DNA of 64,000 nt from Aneurinibacillus uraniidurans (lineage in GTDB: Bacteria > Bacillota > Bacilli > Aneurinibacillales > Aneurinibacillaceae): assembly GCF_028471905.1 (NCBI RefSeq), contig NZ_CP116902.1, positions 966,501 through 1,030,500 on the forward strand, written 5' to 3'. Shown here piece after piece: positions 1-11,324 of the stretch. Each line of letters opens with the position of its first letter. Position 1 is the first letter of the stretch. Below the pieces are notes generated by a model. That model saw nothing but the letters and a program-made list of their open reading frames with translations. It made no database searches and had not been told where the DNA came from. A program made the position numbers and the translations under genes.

Positions 1-1
1 G

Positions 2-517
2 CGCGTAACAGGTGGAAAAGGTGTTTCAGCAGCGACGATGATTGTCGGGGCTTCTACCCAGGAGGTTGTAGGTGAGCGTGAGCGTATTGCCCGCGATGCG
101 GCAGCAGCCGTGCAGGCAGCTGTACGATCAGGTTATTTACCCGGTGGGGGCAGTATGGAATTGTTCGCATCCCGTCATCTTGAAGGATGGCGCGACACTC
201 TTCGGGGGCTAGAAGCATTCGGAGTAGATGTAGTGTCGACAGCATTGCGCAGTCCGCTGGCCCAGATGATTCGTAATGCAGGTTTTAGCCCACTTGAGAA
301 AATGGAGCAAGTCAAGGCAGCACAGGTGAAAGAAAATAGCGGCAGTATCGGGCTTGATTTTGACACCGGGGAATGTGCGGATATGCTCGAAGCTGGCGTC
401 GTGGATCCGGCGCTTGTCAAGCTGCATGCACTCAAAACGGCAGGAGAAGTTAGCCGCGCGATTTTGCGCATACATACTATTATTCGTAAAAAATCTTCGC
501 ATCGTGAGGAAGAATAG
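2..517 (+). CDS. GroEL/Cpn60-like chaperonin, C-terminal part (5' end outside window)
   Basis: The frame is open to the left edge, so only about 171 C-terminal residues are visible. They align by eye with the last third of GroEL: the ERIARDAAAAVQAAV helix, the PGGG nucleotide-binding loop, and VVDPALV, matching GroEL ILDPTKV. The Asp corresponding to GroEL D398 (ARDAAAA versus VEDALHA) and the Asp corresponding to D495 are both kept, so ATP turnover is plausible. The usual Gly-Gly-Met tail is missing; the chain ends in a charged stretch, RKKSSHREEE. It lies 11 bp before grpE, where hrcA normally sits, so it is probably co-transcribed with the dnaK operon. It is a divergent paralogue, not the groES-groEL copy. 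Family is confident; function is inferred. Confidence 0.82.
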   Translation, partial: RVTGGKGVSAATMIVGASTQEVVGERERIARDAAAAVQAAVRSGYLPGGGSMELFASRHLEGWRDTLRGLEAFGVDVVSTALRSPLAQMIRNAGFSPLEKMEQVKAAQVKENSGSIGLDFDTGECADMLEAGVVDPALVKLHALKTAGEVSRAILRIHTIIRKKSSHREEE

Positions 518-528
518 GAGGAAGTTGC

Positions 529-1080
529 GTGACAGAAGAAAATAAACAGACGGCAGAAGTAACAGAAGAGACTGAGGCAGTTGAAACAGAAGTAGTGGAC
601 ACTGAGGAAGTAACAGAGGATAATAGCCTCGAAGCACAAATTGCCCAGCTTCAGGCTGAAAAAGATGAGATGTACAACAAGCTCCTGCGTGCGCAGGCGG
701 ATCTGCAAAATTTCCGTACTCGCGTTAATAAAGAAAAGGAACAAATGCTTACGTACTCATCGCAGCGTGTGATCGAAGCATTGCTTCCAGTTGTGGATAA
801 CTTCGAGCGTGCGATTACGGCAAGTCATGGAACGGGTGATACGGAAGCGCTCGCGCAAGGTGTTGAGATGGTATTCCGCCAGCTGCAACAAGTGCTTGAG
901 CAAGAAAGTGTCACGACCGTTCCAGGTGTTGGTTCTCCGTTTGACCCAAACATGCATCAGGCGGTTATGCAGGAAGAAAGCAGCGAGTATGAATCAGGCA
1001 TCATCATCGAAGAGTTCCAAAAAGGCTACAAGTTAAAGGACAGAATCATTCGTCCATCTATGGTTAAAGTAAGCTCTTGA
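529..1080 (+). CDS. grpE: GrpE, nucleotide exchange factor of DnaK
   Basis: 183 residues. An acidic, disordered N-terminus (about 1-35) is followed by the long coiled-coil helix (about 36-85) and the C-terminal beta domain ending in GYKLKDRIIRPSMVKV, the GrpE signature. GrpE releases ADP from DnaK in the cytosolic heat-shock chaperone cycle. The start is GTG, set by AGGAGG about 7 bases upstream. It sits between the chaperonin-like gene and dnaK, the usual operon order. Confidence 0.97.
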   Translation: MTEENKQTAEVTEETEAVETEVVDTEEVTEDNSLEAQIAQLQAEKDEMYNKLLRAQADLQNFRTRVNKEKEQMLTYSSQRVIEALLPVVDNFERAITASHGTGDTEALAQGVEMVFRQLQQVLEQESVTTVPGVGSPFDPNMHQAVMQEESSEYESGIIIEEFQKGYKLKDRIIRPSMVKVSS

Positions 1081-1098
1081 TAGCCCACAATCATCTAG

Positions 1099-2976
<1,878 letters not shown>

Positions 2977-2986
2977 GCAGGATGGA

Positions 2987-3027
2987 CGAAGTCAAAGTCA
3001 GGGCAACTTGGCTTTGACTTTTTTTCT
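2987..3027 (+). terminator. Hairpin and U-run between dnaK and dnaJ
   Basis: Arms AAGTCAAAG (2989-2997) and CTTTGACTT (3012-3020) form a 9-bp stem followed by seven T. It looks like an intrinsic terminator inside the operon and would lower dnaJ-prmA expression relative to dnaK. Confidence 0.75.
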
Positions 3028-3078
3028 CAACCTGTTATGATTGAGGTTATGAATTAAATCGTGCGGGAGTGGACATAG

Positions 3079-4212
3079 ATGAGTAAACGCGATTATTATG
3101 AGGTACTCGGCGTCGCGAAATCAGCTTCGGAAGACGAGATAAAAAAAGCGTATCGCAAGCTTGCCCGCCAATACCATCCGGACGTAAACAAAGAGCCGGA
3201 TGCGGTGGAGAAGTTTAAGGAAGTTAAAGAAGCGTATGATGTGATAAGCGATCCGCAGAAGCGGGCGCAATACGATCAGTTTGGTCATGCTGCAGGACAG
3301 CAAGGTGGTTTTGGCGGGGCTGGTGCTGATTTTGGCGGCTTCGGTGATATTTTTGATATGTTTTTCGGCGGTGGTGGCGGAGGACGACGCAATCCGAATG
3401 CGCCGCGTCAGGGGAACGATTTGCAGTATACGATGTCGATTAGCTTTAAAGATGCCTATTTCGGCAAAGAAGAAGAGATCGAGATTCCGAAAGAAGCAAC
3501 CTGCTCGAAGTGTGACGGTTCTGGTGCAGAGCCAGGAACAAAAGTTGAAACATGTCCGACATGTAACGGTGCCGGTCAGCAGGAAGTTGTACAAAACACA
3601 CCGTTCGGTCGTGTAGTGAACCGCCGTCCATGTCCGTCTTGTAAAGGCAAGGGTAAATACGTACAGACAAAATGCAGCAAATGTCACGGCAATGGTAAGG
3701 AGACGATTCGTCGTAAAATCCGGATCAACATTCCAGCCGGTGTAGATGACGGCATGCAGATGCGAATTTCTGGCGAAGGTGAACTTGGTGTAAACGGTGG
3801 ACCACCGGGAGATTTGTACGTGGTGTTCCGCGTAAAACGTCATGACTTCTTTGAACGGGATGAAGACAATTTGTTCTGCCAGATTCCGATTACCTTTGCC
3901 CAGGCGGCGCTTGGCGATGAGATCGAAGTGCCGACCATGGAAGGCAAAGTCAAAATGAAAATTCCAGCTGGTACGCAGACAGGCAAGACATTCCGCCTGC
4001 GTGGACACGGCATGCCACGAGTGAACCGGGGTGGAGCAAAAGGTGACCAGCACGTCAAAGTAACGGTTGTTACACCGACTAAGCTGAGCGACCGTCAGAA
4101 GGAATTGCTGCGTGAGCTTGCTGAACTTGGCGGGGAAGAAACGCATGCGGCAGGTAGTGCAGAGAAAACATTGTGGGATCGATTTAAAACGATGATGCGC
4201 GGCGATGTGTAG
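3079..4212 (+). CDS. dnaJ: DnaJ, Hsp40 co-chaperone
   Basis: 377 residues with complete type I layout. The J domain (1-70) has the HPD tripeptide (QYHPDVN) that triggers DnaK ATP hydrolysis. A Gly/Phe-rich linker runs about 72-105. Four CxxCxGxG zinc repeats follow ([32 protein letters not shown]), then the C-terminal substrate-binding domains. It delivers clients to DnaK. An upstream hairpin separates it from dnaK; prmA follows. Confidence 0.98.
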   Translation: MSKRDYYEVLGVAKSASEDEIKKAYRKLARQYHPDVNKEPDAVEKFKEVKEAYDVISDPQKRAQYDQFGHAAGQQGGFGGAGADFGGFGDIFDMFFGGGGGGRRNPNAPRQGNDLQYTMSISFKDAYFGKEEEIEIPKEATCSKCDGSGAEPGTKVETCPTCNGAGQQEVVQNTPFGRVVNRRPCPSCKGKGKYVQTKCSKCHGNGKETIRRKIRINIPAGVDDGMQMRISGEGELGVNGGPPGDLYVVFRVKRHDFFERDEDNLFCQIPITFAQAALGDEIEVPTMEGKVKMKIPAGTQTGKTFRLRGHGMPRVNRGGAKGDQHVKVTVVTPTKLSDRQKELLRELAELGGEETHAAGSAEKTLWDRFKTMMRGDV

Positions 4213-4269
4213 TCTGCTGCATCTTACACAATAGAACGGGATAGCAATGAGAGGATGGGACAACATACA

Positions 4270-5304
4270 ATGAAATGGTCGGAAATTAGCATCCACACCG
4301 CCGAGGAAGCGGTCGAAGCAGTTGCGAACATTCTGCATGAAGCCGGTGCCACAGGAGTTGTGATTGAAGACCCGGAGATTTTGCAGCGTCAGTGGGAAGA
4401 TAAATTCGGAGAAATTTATCAATTATCGGAGAAAGATTATCCGGAAGAAGGCGTCATTGTTAAAGCGTATCTTCTCGTGAACAGCTATCTCGCAGAAACC
4501 GTTGAGCAAATTAAAGAAGCGGTTAACAATCTTGCTTTATATGATATCGAGGCAGGGCCGGGCACGATCTCACTTGCGGAAGTGCGAGAAGAAGAGTGGG
4601 AAACTGCCTGGAAGAAATATTATAAGCCTGTTGAAGTATCAGATCGGATTACGATTACTCCGACATGGGAGGAGTATAAGCCGAAGCGCGAAGATGAACT
4701 GATCATTGAACTTGATCCGGGCATGGCGTTTGGCACAGGTACACACCCGACGACGGTACTGTGCATTCGAGCGCTTGATGAAGCGATCAAAGGCGGCGAG
4801 ACAATCATTGATGTCGGCTGTGGTACAGGTGTGCTCGCGATTGCGGCGGCAAAACTTGGTGCTTCGTCTGTGCAGGCACTTGATCTTGATGAAGTGGCCG
4901 TGCATTCTGCCCGCATCAATGTGAAGCTAAACCATACAGCGAAGCAGGTTAATGTTGATCAGAACAATCTGCTTGATGGGATCGAAGGCCCGGTTGATAT
5001 CGTGGTCGCTAACATCCTGGCAGAAGTCATCGTTCGTTTTGTAGATGATGCAGCTCGCGTACTTAAGCCGGGGGGACGATTCATTACATCCGGTATTATT
5101 ACGCTTAAAGAAGAAGAAGTGAAGCAGGCGATGGAGTCGGCAGGATTCCGGATTGTCGAGTCTCATTATATGCATGACATGTATGACAGCGAAGATGACG
5201 GTGCGCATTATCCATCAGGTGATACCGTAGCACCGCCGACAATTTTGGACCGGACGGCGATCACATCTGGCTGGGTATGTATTATCGCTGAAAAACTGGC
5301 GTAG
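4270..5304 (+). CDS. prmA: PrmA, ribosomal protein L11 methyltransferase
   Basis: 344 residues from the ATG that begins [10 protein letters not shown]. An in-frame ATG 15 bases upstream (4255) abuts its shine-dalgarno and is less likely. A long N-terminal substrate-recognition domain precedes a class I SAM fold with [13 protein letters not shown] (motif I) and the NILAEVI active-site loop. It methylates ribosomal protein L11. The gene is conserved downstream of dnaJ in Bacillales. Confidence 0.95.
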   Translation: MKWSEISIHTAEEAVEAVANILHEAGATGVVIEDPEILQRQWEDKFGEIYQLSEKDYPEEGVIVKAYLLVNSYLAETVEQIKEAVNNLALYDIEAGPGTISLAEVREEEWETAWKKYYKPVEVSDRITITPTWEEYKPKREDELIIELDPGMAFGTGTHPTTVLCIRALDEAIKGGETIIDVGCGTGVLAIAAAKLGASSVQALDLDEVAVHSARINVKLNHTAKQVNVDQNNLLDGIEGPVDIVVANILAEVIVRFVDDAARVLKPGGRFITSGIITLKEEEVKQAMESAGFRIVESHYMHDMYDSEDDGAHYPSGDTVAPPTILDRTAITSGWVCIIAEKLA

Positions 5305-5318
5305 CCGAGGAGGTAAAT

Positions 5319-6053
5319 ATGCAGCGTTATTTTGTAGAACCGATACACATGCGGGAGCATGAGGTGACGATTACCGGAGACGATGTGAACCACATCGTCC
5401 GGGTTATGCGAAATCGTGTCGGGGATGAAGTAATTTGCTGCAACGGTCAGGGACGTGATGTGCGCGGCGCGATTGAGGCGATTGAGCCGGATGCTGTGCA
5501 CATCCGCATCGTGGAAGAAGGCTTGAAAAACCGTGAACTTCCGGTGCAAGTTACCATTGCCCAGGGATTGCCGAAAGGTGATAAAATGGAATGGGTTATT
5601 CAGAAAGGCACTGAGCTCGGTGCTTTTTCTTTTTGCGCGTTTACGTCAAGTCGGACCGTTGTAAAGCTTGATGCAAAAAAAGAAGCCAAGCGTCTGGAAC
5701 GCTGGCAGAAAATCGCGAAAGAAGCGGCAGAACAGTCGCATCGAAGCGTAGTACCGCAGATCGAGAATGTGCAGAGCTGGCGCGAGTTGCTTGCATCTGC
5801 ATCCGGTTTCCATTATGCTGTACTTGCATATGAAAAAGAGGAAAGTGCCACATTTGGCCGTGTGTTGGCGGACATGACACCTGGATCAAAACTACTTGTT
5901 GTCATCGGGCCAGAAGGTGGATTCGATGAGAAAGAAGTAGCAGAAGCCGAAGCGGCAGGCTTCGCAGCTGTGTCGCTTGGCAAGCGTATCCTGCGGGCCG
6001 AGACAGCGCCGCTCTATGCACTATCGTGTGTGTCTTATCGATTTGAACAATAA
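5319..6053 (+). CDS. rsmE: RsmE, 16S rRNA m3U1498 methyltransferase
   Basis: 244 residues. An N-terminal PUA-like domain (HEVTITGDDVNHIVRVMR) is followed by a SPOUT/trefoil-knot SAM domain with VVIGPEGGFDEKEV and LGKRILRAETAPLYAL, the family's knot signatures. It methylates N3 of U1498 in 16S rRNA. GAGGAGGT lies 8 bases before the ATG and 15 bp separate it from prmA, so it is in the same operon. Confidence 0.96.
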   Translation: MQRYFVEPIHMREHEVTITGDDVNHIVRVMRNRVGDEVICCNGQGRDVRGAIEAIEPDAVHIRIVEEGLKNRELPVQVTIAQGLPKGDKMEWVIQKGTELGAFSFCAFTSSRTVVKLDAKKEAKRLERWQKIAKEAAEQSHRSVVPQIENVQSWRELLASASGFHYAVLAYEKEESATFGRVLADMTPGSKLLVVIGPEGGFDEKEVAEAEAAGFAAVSLGKRILRAETAPLYALSCVSYRFEQ

Positions 6054-6106
6054 AACTCGGTTTCGTTTCATCGGGTGATTTTTATAGGTAAGGAGTTGGA
6101 GACAAA

Positions 6107-7447
6107 ATGCCAACTGTTGCGTTTCATACCCTCGGATGCAAAGTAAACCATTACGAGACCGAAGCAATCTGGCAGCTATTTAAAGATGTCGGATATGAGA
6201 AAACGGATTTCGAACAAAAAGCGGACGTTTATGTTATTAATACGTGTACAGTAACGAATACAGGTGACAAAAAAAGCCGTCAGGTCATTCGTCGGGCGAT
6301 TCGTCGCAACCCGGAAGCGGTTATCGCTGTCACAGGTTGCTATGCGCAAACGACGCCGCACGAAATTATGGCGATCCCAGGGGTAGACATTGTTGTCGGA
6401 ACATCGGGTCGTGAGCAATTGACTGACTATGTAAATCAGTATTTGCAGGATCGTCAGCCGATTAATGCGGTATCGAACATTATGAAAGCACGCGAATACG
6501 AAGAACTCGATGTACCAGAGTTTACGGATCGCACACGTGCCTCGCTGAAAATTCAGGAAGGCTGTAACAACTTCTGCACCTTCTGTATTATTCCGTGGGC
6601 ACGCGGCCTGATGCGCAGCCGTAAACCGGAGAGTGTCATTGAACAGGCGAACAAGCTTGTGGCAGCAGGCTACAAGGAAATTGTGCTCACAGGCATTCAT
6701 ACCGGCGGCTACGGAGAAGACCTCGAAGATTACAATCTTGCTCGTCTGCTGCGTGATCTCGATACGAAAGTGCCGGGGCTTGCTCGCATCCGCATTAGTT
6801 CCATTGAGGCGAGTCAAATTACGGATGAAGTAATCGAGATCTTGAATTCATCGGATAAAATGTGCCGTCACCTGCACGTTCCGCTGCAGGCAGGCGATGA
6901 TCAAGTATTAAAACGCATGCGTCGTAAATATACGACAGACGAATACCGTGCGACGATTGAGAAGCTGCATCAGGCGCTTCCAGACGTGGCGATTACAACG
7001 GATATTATTGTAGGATTCCCTGGCGAGACGGAAGAGATGTACGAGAACGGCTTCCGTTTTATCGAAGAGATGAAATTCGCTGAGCTACACGTCTTCCCAT
7101 ATTCGAAGCGCAGCGGTACACCAGCTGCCCGGATGGAAGATCAAGTGGATGAAGAGATCAAAAATCGTCGCGTGCATGAATTGATTGAGCTATCGAACCG
7201 AATGGCAGTTGAGTATTCAAGCAAATTTGTCGGTCAGGTACTTGAAGTTATTCCAGAAGAGCCGTACAAAGAAGCACCGGATAGCGGTCTGTATGTCGGT
7301 CATGCGGATAACTATCTTAAACTAGTATTCCAGGCGAATGAGTCACTCGTCGGCAAGATTTGTATGGTGCGCGTGGACGAGCCAGGCGCAGAAACGTGCA
7401 AAGGCACATTCGTGCGTGTACTGAGCGAAGAAGCGCTTCAGGCATAA
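6107..7447 (+). CDS. mtaB: MtaB, tRNA t6A37 methylthiotransferase
   Basis: 446 residues with the three MTTase parts: an N-terminal UPF0004 domain with cluster cysteines (TLGCKVN, NTCTVT, VTGCYAQ), a radical-SAM core with CNNFCTFC, and a C-terminal TRAM domain (about 375-440). It converts t6A37 to ms2t6A37 in tRNAs decoding ANN codons. It is the last gene of the dnaK-type operon here and is followed by a terminator. Confidence 0.96.
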   Translation: MPTVAFHTLGCKVNHYETEAIWQLFKDVGYEKTDFEQKADVYVINTCTVTNTGDKKSRQVIRRAIRRNPEAVIAVTGCYAQTTPHEIMAIPGVDIVVGTSGREQLTDYVNQYLQDRQPINAVSNIMKAREYEELDVPEFTDRTRASLKIQEGCNNFCTFCIIPWARGLMRSRKPESVIEQANKLVAAGYKEIVLTGIHTGGYGEDLEDYNLARLLRDLDTKVPGLARIRISSIEASQITDEVIEILNSSDKMCRHLHVPLQAGDDQVLKRMRRKYTTDEYRATIEKLHQALPDVAITTDIIVGFPGETEEMYENGFRFIEEMKFAELHVFPYSKRSGTPAARMEDQVDEEIKNRRVHELIELSNRMAVEYSSKFVGQVLEVIPEEPYKEAPDSGLYVGHADNYLKLVFQANESLVGKICMVRVDEPGAETCKGTFVRVLSEEALQA

Positions 7448-7453
7448 GCAGAG

Positions 7454-7500
7454 AAGCTGTCCTAAAAGCCAGAACATGGCGAACGGGACAGCTTTTTGTT
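7454..7500 (+). terminator. Terminator after mtaB
   Basis: AAGCTGTCC (7454-7462) pairs with GGACAGCTT (7486-7494), followed by a T run. It closes the chaperone/RNA-modification operon and marks the left end of the variable region. Confidence 0.8.
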
Positions 7501-7527
7501 GTAGAATCGAAAGCGAGGGGGAATTAA

Positions 7528-9129
7528 ATGCGACTAGATAATTGGCCGATTCGCTGGAAGATCACACTGCTGGCATTCGGTATCGTGTTATTTTCCCTGC
7601 TTATGGGGACGATGATTCTCATTGGAAAAATCGTAACAGTTAAAGTAGAGGATGTAAGTGACCGCTCGCTTCTCATCGCAAAAGTGACTGCCCAGATACC
7701 GGAGATCAAGCGATTAGTGGAATCCGGTGATCCTAATCGTGTTGTTCAAAAGCTGGTTGAGCAAGTGCGGGCGATTTATGGAGCTGATTATATTGTGGTC
7801 GTCAACATGGACGGAGTGCGTTTGTCGCATCCACTGGAGAATCGGATTGGGACGAGGTTCCCGATAAACCAGGCGGCGAAGCCTGCGTTTGCAGAACACG
7901 TATATGTCGATCAGGTACAGGGTGACCTGGGGGATGGTGTACGGGCATATGCGCCAATTATGAACGATGAGCATCAGCAAGTCGGGGTAGTAATGGTAGG
8001 CAATACCGTGCCGCCGCTTAGTGCGATTTTGCATGATTTGAGCGGCGAGATGGTGCTGATTTTATCACTGACGCTTTGTTTTGGTATTTTCGGAGCGTAT
8101 TTGCTCGCAAGCCATATTAAGCAGCAAACATTCCAACTTGAGCCCCAAGAGTTGGCCCGTACCATTGATGAACGAACGGCAGCTTTCCATGCGATTCATG
8201 AAGGCATTATCGCGATTGATGATAAGGAACGCATCACCGTTATAAATGAAGCCGCCAAGCGCATGCTTAAGGTGCACGTGGAAGCAGTCGGGGAAAATAT
8301 TTGGGATGTTATTCCAGATACGCGACTGCCGGAAATTTTGGAACTGGGTTATCCACTTTATAATCGTCAGTTTTATATTGGTGATACGCTTATCGTGAGC
8401 AACCGGGTTCCGATTCAAGTGAAGGGAAAAACAAAAGGGGCGCTTGCCATCTTCCAGGACAAAACAGAAGTGACACGTATGGCAGAAGAGTTGACGGGCG
8501 TTAAATCATTCGTGGACGCGCTGCGTGCCAAAAACCATGAACATAGCAACAAACTCCATACGATCGCCGGGCTTATTCAGCTTGGCAAAGACCAGGAGGC
8601 GCTTCGTTACATTTTCCAACTCGATGAAGAACAGGAGAATGTCGCGCACTACATTGGAGATCGGATTCAGGACGTGAATCTGATGGGCCTGCTCATCGGC
8701 AAAATTAGCCGAGCCAAGGAACTCGATATTACTCTGTACATTGATCCGTACAGTGAATTTCGACGTTTCCCGCAGGATGTGACGTATCATGATCTGGTCA
8801 TTATCATTGGCAATCTGATTGAGAATGCGTTTGACGGTCTTGCAGAAGTAGTAGATCGCGGGAAAAAAATTGATGTCTCAATTGTACAGGATGACAGCTA
8901 TGTGATTATCGAAATAGACGATAATGGCATCGGAATTCCAGAAGAGATGCGTCAGCATATTTTTGAGAAAGGCTTTTCCACCAAGCAAAAAGGTGAGCGA
9001 GGCATTGGATTATATCTTGTTTCGTCCATTGTAGAGCGAAGCGGGGGCGAAATTGAAGTAGACAGTAGCGTAGGTTTCGGAACATGGGTGCGTGTTACGC
9101 TGCCGATGGAGCGGAAGGAGGAAGAGTAA
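7528..9129 (+). CDS. dctS: C4-dicarboxylate sensor histidine kinase (DctS/CitA family)
   Basis: 533 residues. A transmembrane helix near 12-35, an extracytoplasmic Cache/PAS sensor (about 36-170), a second helix (about 172-196), a cytoplasmic PAS (about 213-305, HEGIIAIDDKERITVINEA), then a phospho-acceptor region with NHEHSNKLHTI and a HATPase with GNLIENAFDG, DDNGIGIP and GERGIGLYLV. This is the DcuS/CitA/DctS layout. Context of response regulator, dicarboxylate symporter and periplasmic-type binding protein points to succinate/fumarate/malate sensing. Confidence 0.9.
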   Translation: MRLDNWPIRWKITLLAFGIVLFSLLMGTMILIGKIVTVKVEDVSDRSLLIAKVTAQIPEIKRLVESGDPNRVVQKLVEQVRAIYGADYIVVVNMDGVRLSHPLENRIGTRFPINQAAKPAFAEHVYVDQVQGDLGDGVRAYAPIMNDEHQQVGVVMVGNTVPPLSAILHDLSGEMVLILSLTLCFGIFGAYLLASHIKQQTFQLEPQELARTIDERTAAFHAIHEGIIAIDDKERITVINEAAKRMLKVHVEAVGENIWDVIPDTRLPEILELGYPLYNRQFYIGDTLIVSNRVPIQVKGKTKGALAIFQDKTEVTRMAEELTGVKSFVDALRAKNHEHSNKLHTIAGLIQLGKDQEALRYIFQLDEEQENVAHYIGDRIQDVNLMGLLIGKISRAKELDITLYIDPYSEFRRFPQDVTYHDLVIIIGNLIENAFDGLAEVVDRGKKIDVSIVQDDSYVIIEIDDNGIGIPEEMRQHIFEKGFSTKQKGERGIGLYLVSSIVERSGGEIEVDSSVGFGTWVRVTLPMERKEEE

Positions 9130-9130
9130 G

Positions 9131-9838
9131 ATGAGCAAGCCAATCGAAGTGCTGCTTGTGGAAGATGATCCGATGGTCCAGAACATTAATCGGTCTTTTA
9201 TTGAGCGTGTGGAGGGATTTGCCGTGACGGGGGTGGCCCGTAGCGGAGAAGAAGCATTAGAGAAAATAAAAGAACGTACTCCCGATCTTGTCATTCTTGA
9301 TCTGTACATGCCTGGCAAGGGAGGTCTTGAGACGCTACGCGTTATTCGGCAGGATGAGCAGGATGTGGATGTGATTGCGGTAACGGCAGCGAATGATCGT
9401 GAGACGGTTTTACGTGTGATGCGGCTTGGGGCAGTCGATTATATATTTAAGCCATTTCAGTTTGAACGTATCCAGGCAGCACTTGTACGCTATCGTGAAC
9501 AATTTCTGCGCAATCAGTCGGCAGATACGTTCACGCAGACAATATTTGACCGCACATATGAGAATACTGCGTCCGATACAGGTGGTAATTCGGCACGGGA
9601 CGAAGCAGAATTACATTACCCGAAAGGAATTCAGGCGTTTACGTTGCAACAAGTGGCAGAATGCTTGCGGCAGTCTGACCGAGGGATGTCCGCGGAGGAG
9701 ATCGGCCAGCTGATCGGGATGTCTCGCGTTACCGTTCGCCGTTATCTCGAATACTTGGAGTCAGTTGAGCAAGCCAAATCCATGATGAATTATGGCACAG
9801 TTGGTCGTCCGATGAAAATGTATCACTGGCTTACATGA
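9131..9838 (+). CDS. dctR: Response regulator DctR-like (CitB family)
   Basis: 235 residues from the ATG beginning MSKPIEVLL, placed by GGAAGGAGG just inside the kinase 3' end. The receiver domain carries acidic EDD (11-13), phospho-acceptor D57 (VILDLYMPG) and KPF. The C-terminal helix-turn-helix reads GMSAEEIGQLIGMSRVTVRRYLEYL, typical of CitB/DcuR/MalR regulators. Coding starts one base after the kinase stop, so translation is coupled. It probably activates the symporter gene that follows after a 120-bp regulatory gap. Confidence 0.9.
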   Translation: MSKPIEVLLVEDDPMVQNINRSFIERVEGFAVTGVARSGEEALEKIKERTPDLVILDLYMPGKGGLETLRVIRQDEQDVDVIAVTAANDRETVLRVMRLGAVDYIFKPFQFERIQAALVRYREQFLRNQSADTFTQTIFDRTYENTASDTGGNSARDEAELHYPKGIQAFTLQQVAECLRQSDRGMSAEEIGQLIGMSRVTVRRYLEYLESVEQAKSMMNYGTVGRPMKMYHWLT

Positions 9839-9958
9839 ACAAAAAGAACAAAACGTTTAATAAATACAAAAACTTCTCCTCTCTGTGTGCAAACGTTATC
9901 ATGAATCTATCAGAAAACGACAGACAATGATGAATATTTGCAAAGGAGAGGATACTGA

Positions 9959-11221
9959 ATGAGACTTATAAAAAACTTGACGTTTCAAGTTCTCATAGCG
10001 ATTGTGCTTGGTGTTATCGTAGGGCAAGTATGGCCCAAGTTTGGACAAGATATGAAAGTGGTTGGGGAGACATTTATCAACCTGATCAAGATGGTAATCG
10101 CTCCAATTATCTTCCTGACCATTGTCATTGGTATTTCGAGCATGGGTGACATGAAAAAAGTTGGCCGTGTTGGGGGTAAAGCACTTTTATACTTTGAAGT
10201 TGTAACAACGTTTGCACTTTTCATTGGTATTATCGTAGCAAATCTAGTAAAACCAGGTGCCGGTCTTGATCCGGAAAAACTGAAAAAAGGCGACATCACG
10301 AAATATGTAGACAGTGCAAAAGATATGGATTGGGTGCAATTCTTCACCCACATCATTCCGTCGAATGTATTTGACGCATTCGCGAAAGGCGACATTCTGC
10401 AAATTCTTTTCTTCTCCGTGCTGTTCGGCCTTGGCCTGACGATGCTTGGGAATACAGGAAAACCGGTAATTGACTTCTTTGATAAGCTGTCCAAAATTTT
10501 CTTCAACATACTTGGTATGGTTATGAAGCTTGCTCCGATCGGTGCTTTTGGGGGGATGGCGTACACAATCGGTAAATTCGGGATTGCGACATTGAAACCG
10601 CTCAGCATGCTGATGGTGAGTGTATATGGAACGATGTTTCTGTTCGTGTTCGTTGTCCTTAACATAATCGCCAAACTGTATGGCTTTAGTCTGTGGAAAT
10701 ACTTGAGCTTCATAAAAGAAGAACTACTCCTTGTTCTCGGTACATCGTCTTCCGAGTCTGCACTGCCGGGCATGATGAACAAGATGGAGCGTTTTGGCTG
10801 TTCGAAGCCGGTAGTAGGTTTGGTCATCCCGACTGGGTATTCGTTTAACCTTGACGGTACGACGATTTATCTGTCTATGGCGACAATCTTTTTAGCACAG
10901 GTCTTCCATGTTGACCTGAGCATTGCTCAGCAATTGACCATTATTGCGATCTTGATGCTTACCTCTAAAGGTGCAGCAGCTGTAACAGGCGGTGGATTCA
11001 TCGTCCTTGCTTCTACACTGACAGCGATGCAGGTCATTCCAATTGAAGGTCTTGCCCTTTTGCTTGGTGTAGACCGCTTCATGTCTGAAGCGCGTGCAAT
11101 CGTTAATCTGATCGGGAACGGTGTAGCGACAATTGTTGTGGCGAAGAGTGAGAAAGAGTTTGATGAATCGAAGCATCAGGAAGTACTTGTCGAAATGGCA
11201 CAGCCGAAGTTGAGTGCCTAA
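9959..11221 (+). CDS. dctP: C4-dicarboxylate:cation symporter (DAACS family, DctP/DctA-like)
   Basis: 420 residues with about eight membrane segments plus re-entrant loops. Family motifs visible: [15 protein letters not shown], the serine-rich loop [12 protein letters not shown], and [13 protein letters not shown]. It imports dicarboxylates with Na+ or H+. GAGAGG lies 8 bases before the ATG. The 9839-9958 gap is A/T-rich and likely holds the DctR site, though I cannot name the operator. Confidence 0.93.
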   Translation: MRLIKNLTFQVLIAIVLGVIVGQVWPKFGQDMKVVGETFINLIKMVIAPIIFLTIVIGISSMGDMKKVGRVGGKALLYFEVVTTFALFIGIIVANLVKPGAGLDPEKLKKGDITKYVDSAKDMDWVQFFTHIIPSNVFDAFAKGDILQILFFSVLFGLGLTMLGNTGKPVIDFFDKLSKIFFNILGMVMKLAPIGAFGGMAYTIGKFGIATLKPLSMLMVSVYGTMFLFVFVVLNIIAKLYGFSLWKYLSFIKEELLLVLGTSSSESALPGMMNKMERFGCSKPVVGLVIPTGYSFNLDGTTIYLSMATIFLAQVFHVDLSIAQQLTIIAILMLTSKGAAAVTGGGFIVLASTLTAMQVIPIEGLALLLGVDRFMSEARAIVNLIGNGVATIVVAKSEKEFDESKHQEVLVEMAQPKLSA

Positions 11222-11242
11222 TACTTTTTTCGTAATCATTTA

Positions 11243-11275
11243 GAGCGTGGACAGGCTGTTGTCCGCGCTTTTTTG
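11243..11275 (+). terminator. Terminator after dctP
   Basis: AGCGTGGAC and GTCCGCGCT form a GC-rich stem (one G-T pair) around AGGCTGTT, followed by six T. It separates dctP from dctB. Confidence 0.75.
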
Positions 11276-11324
11276 TGCTATGATACACGCAAAGGATTTT
11301 TCAGAGGAAAAAGGGGAAAACAGC

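Noticed and set aside
3121-4422. Long (433-codon) open frame on the minus strand over dnaJ and prmA
   Set aside because: No ribosome site, odd composition (Cys/Phe/Arg-rich), and it is the mirror of strongly biased coding frames of dnaJ. Similar mirror frames at 175-744, 2184-2687 and 9985-10827 were rejected too.
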